Source of the DNA: Polaromonas sp.
Lineage (GTDB): Bacteria; Pseudomonadota; Gammaproteobacteria; Burkholderiales; Burkholderiaceae_C
Length of the DNA: 57,737 nt
Direction: 5' to 3'
Assembly: GCF_012927415.1 (NCBI RefSeq)
Contig: NZ_JABBPF010000011.1
Span: forward strand, 1 to 57,737
Part shown: positions 53,601 to 57,737 of the stretch, in pieces
How positions within the stretch are numbered: position 1 is the stretch's first letter
Layout: every line of letters starts with the position of its first letter
Notes under the pieces: generated by a model
Databases searched by the model: none
Seen by the model: only the letters and a program-made list of their open reading frames with translations
Told to the model about the DNA's origin: nothing
Made by a program: the position numbers and the translations under genes

Positions 53601-55822
53601 TGGGGTGCCTGCAGCAGTTTCGTCTTCAACATCTCAAACTCCTTGTCGCCATCCATCGTTTTACGGTTGGTCGAAAAAGCCATGGTGGCTTGACTGGTTT
53701 CCTCAGATTCTGACATTGAATGCCCTGCCCTGCCCTGAACATCCGGCTCGGCACTGGTATCTGCAGGGCTGTGTGCAGCCGGTGCCAGCCAGACCCAGAT
53801 GCGGCGCTCGCGTATGTACAGCATCGCGAATACGCCCAGAATCAGGAAAGCACAGCCGAGGTAGACAATGGTTTTGCCAGGGGCGCGCGCCACCTGGAAC
53901 ACGCTGGCCTGGACCTGCTTGAAATCCGTCAGCTGAAATGTCATTGGGGCCGGATAGTGAGGTGCATCCGACAGGCCGAGTACCAGCTGTGACATAAAAG
54001 CCTGCGTTTTCTGGTCCTGCGGCAGCGCTTTCAAACCGGCTTGTTCACGGGTCATCGCCGTGAGTTCAAACAGCACGCCATTCAGAATGCGGACCAGCAC
54101 TTCCCCAGCCCGGCTACGCTCGGACTCTGGTACGTTGGCTTCCATGAAGTCCGAAATCGCCTGCAGACCAGCGACCGGTTTAGCCTTGCCAACGCTCACG
54201 CCGGCACCATCAGCGCCGGCAAACAAGGTCAGCGCACGCGAAGCCGACTCCGTGAGCTGCTGGATCAGCTCCGGGCGGTCGGCTCCAATCGCCAGACGGG
54301 CATAGCGCCTGACAGCCTGCTCGCGTTGCGCTGGGTCGGCCAACGCGGCACGCAGGCGGACAAAGGTGTCCATGCTGCTCTCAGGGTCCGCCGGTATGCG
54401 CAGGTACTGGAAGGAATCAGCCGGGTTTTCACGCACGCCCATCAGGAACATGGCAGGACTGTCGGGGTTGTCATCCATCCTGACCGGCAGCATGTAATTC
54501 TGGAACTCACGCGCCTGGCCCGACGCATCGCGCAACTTGTAGCTCACGCTGGGGCCGACATTGCGCAGCTCTTTTTTCGTCGTGGTCTTGTTGGCAGCGC
54601 CCAGCCGCGTCTCGATGGCCTTGTGCAAATCAACCTTGCGCACATCGGTTCCGGCCGTCGCTGGGCCGCCCGAGTTGCCAGCGGCGCCAAAATTTTCCAC
54701 GTTGATGACACGCAACGCGGTGTACTCGAGCGTCAGTTTTTCAGCGCTGTTGCCCTCGCCATTGATCAGGCTGCTGGAGCCGCCAATCGTGCCCTGGATT
54801 TCGAAGGGTTTGCTGGCTGCGGCCATCGGGACAGCCTTGAGCGTGACGCTGGAGCCGCCGTCGTCGAAGCTGGACTGGTAAATCTCCACACCCTTGTAGT
54901 TAGCGGGATGGTTGACCTCAACCCGCGCATTCGTTTTTTCGCCCGTCGCCTTGTCGTGGATGACGATATCGCTGGCAAAAAGCTTGGGCATGCCGGTGGA
55001 GTAATACTCAACGATGAATTTCTTTAATTCCACGGCAAAGGGCAACTCCTGCAGCAACACGCCGCCGGGCTGGTTCAGGATGGCTGTGCTCGACTGAGTG
55101 CCTTCAGCTACCAGCAGATTGGCACGAAAAGTCGGGTTGCGCTCGCCCAGCCGGTGCTGCGCAGGTACATCGGCAATCAGGCCACCGCCGGTATAAATAG
55201 ACTTGCCGCCCAGCCACATCTGGGCCCGCACCATCATGTCGCCATCGAGCAGCCCGCCCACGCAAACCAGCACAATGGCACTGTGCGCGGCGATGTAGCC
55301 GATCTTGTTGGCTGACCCCTTTTTTGCCGCCACCATCCAGCCGGCGCTTCGTTGCTGCAGCTTGACCTTCCAGCCGCTTTGCACCAGGGTTTGGCCGATG
55401 CGACGGGCCGCCGCCTCGGGCGACTCGGCAAGTGCCGCCTGCGCACGGTGGCCGAAGGCCTTCAGGCTCTGCTCCCGGACATTTTCCTTGAGCTGATTGA
55501 AGTCAGCCAGTATTTTGGGCGTGTTGCGGGCAATGCACAGGGAGGTAGAGACCACCAGAAAGGCCAGAATCAGTAAAAACCACCAGGCGCTGTAGACCGT
55601 GTTCAGGCTCACCAAGCTGAACACCTGGGCCCAGAAAGGCCCGAACTGGTTCACGTAGTTTCCGAGTGGCTCCTGCTGCTTGAGGACGGTTCCAATCACT
55701 GATGCAATACAGATGACTGTCAGCAGGGAAATGGAGAAGCGCATTGACGACAGCAACTCCACGGACGCCCGCCAGGGACGCGAGCCCCAATTGACTTTCA
55801 TGCCTTCGGTGGAAACTGTCAT
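53597..55822 (-). CDS. resB: System II cytochrome c biogenesis protein ResB-like
   Basis: 741 aa. Three N-terminal membrane helices (starting SMRFSISLLTVICIASVIGT), a large periplasmic domain (KGVEIYQSSFDDGGS is the conserved core) and a C-terminal helix near 660-680 (TIVYLGCAFLILGVFAMLYI). It holds and presents the apocytochrome. First gene of resB-ccsB, with a strong terminator between it and the upstream cytochrome c4 gene. Confidence 0.95.
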   Translation of the reverse strand: MTVSTEGMKVNWGSRPWRASVELLSSMRFSISLLTVICIASVIGTVLKQQEPLGNYVNQFGPFWAQVFSLVSLNTVYSAWWFLLILAFLVVSTSLCIARNTPKILADFNQLKENVREQSLKAFGHRAQAALAESPEAAARRIGQTLVQSGWKVKLQQRSAGWMVAAKKGSANKIGYIAAHSAIVLVCVGGLLDGDMMVRAQMWLGGKSIYTGGGLIADVPAQHRLGERNPTFRANLLVAEGTQSSTAILNQPGGVLLQELPFAVELKKFIVEYYSTGMPKLFASDIVIHDKATGEKTNARVEVNHPANYKGVEIYQSSFDDGGSSVTLKAVPMAAASKPFEIQGTIGGSSSLINGEGNSAEKLTLEYTALRVINVENFGAAGNSGGPATAGTDVRKVDLHKAIETRLGAANKTTTKKELRNVGPSVSYKLRDASGQAREFQNYMLPVRMDDNPDSPAMFLMGVRENPADSFQYLRIPADPESSMDTFVRLRAALADPAQREQAVRRYARLAIGADRPELIQQLTESASRALTLFAGADGAGVSVGKAKPVAGLQAISDFMEANVPESERSRAGEVLVRILNGVLFELTAMTREQAGLKALPQDQKTQAFMSQLVLGLSDAPHYPAPMTFQLTDFKQVQASVFQVARAPGKTIVYLGCAFLILGVFAMLYIRERRIWVWLAPAAHSPADTSAEPDVQGRAGHSMSESEETSQATMAFSTNRKTMDGDKEFEMLKTKLLQAPQ

Positions 55823-55872
55823 ACGTGAAACTCAAGCCTGGCGGCGCTGGTGAGGGGGTGAAAAAAGGGACT

Positions 55873-55913
55873 GAAAAGAAAAAAGGCGGACTTTCCTTGG
55901 AAAGACCCGCCTT
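55873..55913 (-). terminator. Rho-independent terminator after cytochrome c4
   Basis: AAGGCGG (55883-55889) pairs with CCGCCTT (55907-55913), and CTTTCC pairs with GGAAAG inside. On the minus strand the stem is followed by TTTTTTCTTTT. It lies 112 bp after the cytochrome c4 stop and 50 bp before resB. Confidence 0.85.
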
Positions 55914-56025
55914 GCTGTGATTAATTTTGGCGGCCTGGGTTCAATGTCACAGGCGTTTTACGCGTATTCACGCCAACTAAAGAGGTTTGCCTCGCGTTGC
56001 GACTTGCCGGTTGCCCCAGCTGTGC

Positions 56026-56685
56026 TCAATGCAAGCCGGCAATGTAATCGGCTACCGCACGGATTTCCTTGTCATTAAGCTTGGCCGCGACCTGGCTCAT
56101 GGCAATGTTGTTGTTACGTACACCGTCACGGTAGGCCGTCAACTGGGCCGCGGTGTATTCCGAATGCTGGCCGCTCAGGCGCGGGTACTGCACGGGAAGA
56201 CCCGCCCCGGTGGGGCCGTGGCAGCCGGCACAGGCGGCGATCTGGCGATCGCCAATGCCGCCGCGGTAAATGCGCTCACCCAGCGTGACGAGGTCCTTCT
56301 CCTTGGCGAAACCGGCTTTGGCTTTTTTGGAGGTGGCCCAATAAGCCACGTTTCTCATGTCGTCCTCGGACAGCGCTGTGGCAAAACCCATCATGATGGC
56401 GTTTTTGCGCTTGCCGGACTTGAACTCCTGCAACTGCTTGATCAGGTACTCCGGATGCTGCTGCGCGAGCTTGGGATAGGCCGGCGTGCCAGAATTGCCA
56501 TCGGCGCCGTGACAGGCGGCGCAAACCGCCGTAAACGTTGCGTCACCCTTGACCAGATCAGGTTTGGCGACTTTGGCAGATGCTGGCGCTGCAGCGACGA
56601 CAGGCACTGCTTCACCCGCGGCAAATGACGACATGGCAGGCACGGCCAGCAAGGCGGCCAGGAGGGAAGTAGCAAACAGCTTCAT
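56026..56685 (-). CDS. Di-heme cytochrome c4
   Basis: 219 aa periplasmic protein with signal peptide (MKLFATSLLAALLAVPAMSS). Two cytochrome c domains, each with a heme site: CAACH (55-59) and CAGCH (152-156). Axial Met candidates are M98/M99 (NAIMMGFA) and M196 (NNNIAMSQ). Carries electrons from bc1 to terminal oxidases. It is divergent from engB and upstream of the heme-attachment genes that mature it. Confidence 0.95.
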   Translation of the reverse strand: MKLFATSLLAALLAVPAMSSFAAGEAVPVVAAAPASAKVAKPDLVKGDATFTAVCAACHGADGNSGTPAYPKLAQQHPEYLIKQLQEFKSGKRKNAIMMGFATALSEDDMRNVAYWATSKKAKAGFAKEKDLVTLGERIYRGGIGDRQIAACAGCHGPTGAGLPVQYPRLSGQHSEYTAAQLTAYRDGVRNNNIAMSQVAAKLNDKEIRAVADYIAGLH

Positions 56686-56879
56686 ATCGGGGACTTTTAA
56701 TTGGTTGGCGCAGATAACTTGTCAGGTTCTGATTTTACAATGCTTGGTGGCAGCTCTCATTATGGGGGACTTGGTGCCGCCGCCTCATGCACCCGGGCAG
56801 CAGACCGGCGCCTTTTACGCCATTACCGCGCACGTCACGCCTGCAGCGCCCGCCACCCACCTTCAGGGACCGCCCCATC

Positions 56880-57638
56880 ATGACCTCCACCACTTCCTTG
56901 CCTTCTTCAGCGCCGGCAGCTCCAGCCAAACCCGACCCGAAAATTGCGATGGGCTGGTTGCACACGGCCAAATTCCTGACCACCGCGCCCGAACTCAAGC
57001 ACCTGCCGCGCATCGAAGTACCTGAAATTGCTTTTGTCGGGCGTTCCAACGCAGGCAAATCCACCTGCATCAACACCCTAACGCAGCAGCACCGGCTGGC
57101 TTTCGCCTCGAAAACGCCAGGCCGCACGCAAAGCATCAACCTGTTTTCACTCGGCAAGCAGGGCGTGACCGATGCCGTGCTGGCCGACCTGCCGGGCTAT
57201 GGTTACGCGGCCGTGCCCAAGGAAGCCAAATACCGCTGGCAGCAGGTGATGGGCAACTATCTGCAGACGCGCGACAACCTGCAAGCGGTGGTCCTGCTCT
57301 GCGACCCGCGCCTGGGCCTGACCGAGCTTGACGAAATCCTGCTCGACGTGATCCGGCCCCGCGTTGAAGAAGGGCTCAAGTTTCTGGTGCTGCTGACCAA
57401 ATCTGACAAACTTAACAAGACCGATGCCGCCAAGGCGTTGCAGATCGTCAAGCTGCAGGCAGGCGGCGGCGACGTCAAACTCTTTTCTTCGCTGAAACGC
57501 CAGGGTGTCGAGGAAGTGGCCCAGCACTTGTGGGACTGGGCGCACCCGAAGGAAAAACCGGTGAAGGCGCCCAAGGCGGTCGCTGACACCGAGCCTGCCG
57601 CCGAAGCGGCAGTTTCACCGGCGCCCGCGCAGCCTTGA
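56880..57638 (+). CDS. engB: GTP-binding ribosome-assembly protein EngB (YihA/YsxC)
   Basis: 252 aa from the ATG at 56880; the frame is open 31 codons upstream without family support. G1 GRSNAGKS (54-61), G3 DLPGYGYA and G4 TKSD (in LLTKSDKLNK) are present. EngB is an essential GTPase in large-subunit assembly. A Pro/Ala-rich C-terminal tail (about 220-252) extends beyond the usual domain. Confidence 0.96.
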   Translation: MTSTTSLPSSAPAAPAKPDPKIAMGWLHTAKFLTTAPELKHLPRIEVPEIAFVGRSNAGKSTCINTLTQQHRLAFASKTPGRTQSINLFSLGKQGVTDAVLADLPGYGYAAVPKEAKYRWQQVMGNYLQTRDNLQAVVLLCDPRLGLTELDEILLDVIRPRVEEGLKFLVLLTKSDKLNKTDAAKALQIVKLQAGGGDVKLFSSLKRQGVEEVAQHLWDWAHPKEKPVKAPKAVADTEPAAEAAVSPAPAQP

Positions 57639-57687
57639 GGCCGTGCGGACTACGCTGCGGAAAATAACTGTCTGGCATCGTTATTTA

Positions 57688-57737
57688 AAAAAACCTCCTG
57701 TGGTCCATTATTTATAGGCTTAAGTAGCGATAGAAAA
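57688..57737 (-). repeat. Dispersed palindromic repeat, copy I (cut by window end)
   Basis: On the minus strand CGCTACTTAAGCC is followed by AATGGACCACAGG, matching the right arm and tail of copy A. The palindrome core runs off the end of the window, so completeness is unknown. Downstream of engB. Confidence 0.45.

Noticed and set aside
1..57737. CRISPR array, prophage, integrative element, toxin-antitoxin or defence system
   Set aside because: No regularly spaced direct repeats, integrase, phage structural genes, paired small toxin/antitoxin frames or restriction/defence domains were seen; apart from the RAYT gene and the repeats the gene order is conserved backbone.

Overview
The window is ordinary chromosomal backbone of a betaproteobacterium, most likely a Comamonadaceae member of the Polaromonas/Rhodoferax kind. 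The evidence is the gene order (petABC-sspAB, tatABC next to hisGDCBHAFIE-murA, mlaFEDACB, gltBD, pilMNOPQ-aroKB-dgt, cyaY/lptM-lysA, msrPQ, System II cytochrome c maturation, cytochrome c4/engB), roughly 60% GC, a bc1 cytochrome b with a PVWY Qo motif, and dispersed palindromic intergenic repeats of a type I associate with this family. This placement is inference from gene content; no database search was run.

Layout. 1-600: a short DciA/DUF721-like protein and tRNA-Thr(TGT). 600-4830: sspB, sspA and the bc1 complex petCBA (all minus). 5088-5510: mscL. 5691-8806: pdxA and a Nif3-family gene (minus), then an HtrA-type protease (plus). 9009-20338 (minus): tatCBA, a HIT protein, a DUF4870-like membrane protein, the complete histidine cluster hisE-I-F-A-H-B-C-D-G, then murA and ibaG. 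20403-26506 (minus): an ABC-2 permease and ATPase, then the lipid-asymmetry system mlaB-C-A-D-E-F. 26561-32820 (minus): gltD and gltB. 32821-33838: a REP-associated tyrosine transposase relative with a damaged HUH motif. 33839-44647 (minus): an orphan Leu/Ile/Val-type binding protein, dgt, aroB, aroK, an Ig-like lipoprotein and pilQPONM. 44917-50311 (plus): mrcA, [cyaY minus], lptM, lysA and a stand-alone oxygen-binding di-iron protein. 50431-56685 (minus): msrQ-msrP, ccsB-resB and cytochrome c4. 56880-57638 (plus): engB.

How the genes work together. Respiration and the envelope dominate: bc1 complex, cytochrome c4 and the CcsB/ResB machinery that attaches heme to both; TatABC, which exports folded cofactor proteins such as MsrP and probably Rieske PetA; Mla lipid transport, MurA, PBP1A, the type IV pilus assembly complex and MscL. 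Biosynthesis is represented by His, Lys, shikimate, glutamate and PLP genes. Many neighbours overlap by 4 bp (ATGA/GTGA), indicating translational coupling.

I found no prophage, CRISPR array, toxin-antitoxin module or defence island, and no clear new multi-gene system. The unusual material is small-scale: a palindromic repeat with seven intergenic copies and two apparent copies inside genes; a tandem 87-bp repeat that forms an open reading frame bridging two ABC genes through double stop/start overlaps; a RAYT whose HxH reads HFQ; intrinsic terminators abutting the start of the next gene; and a di-iron oxygen-binding protein lacking the usual redox partner domains.
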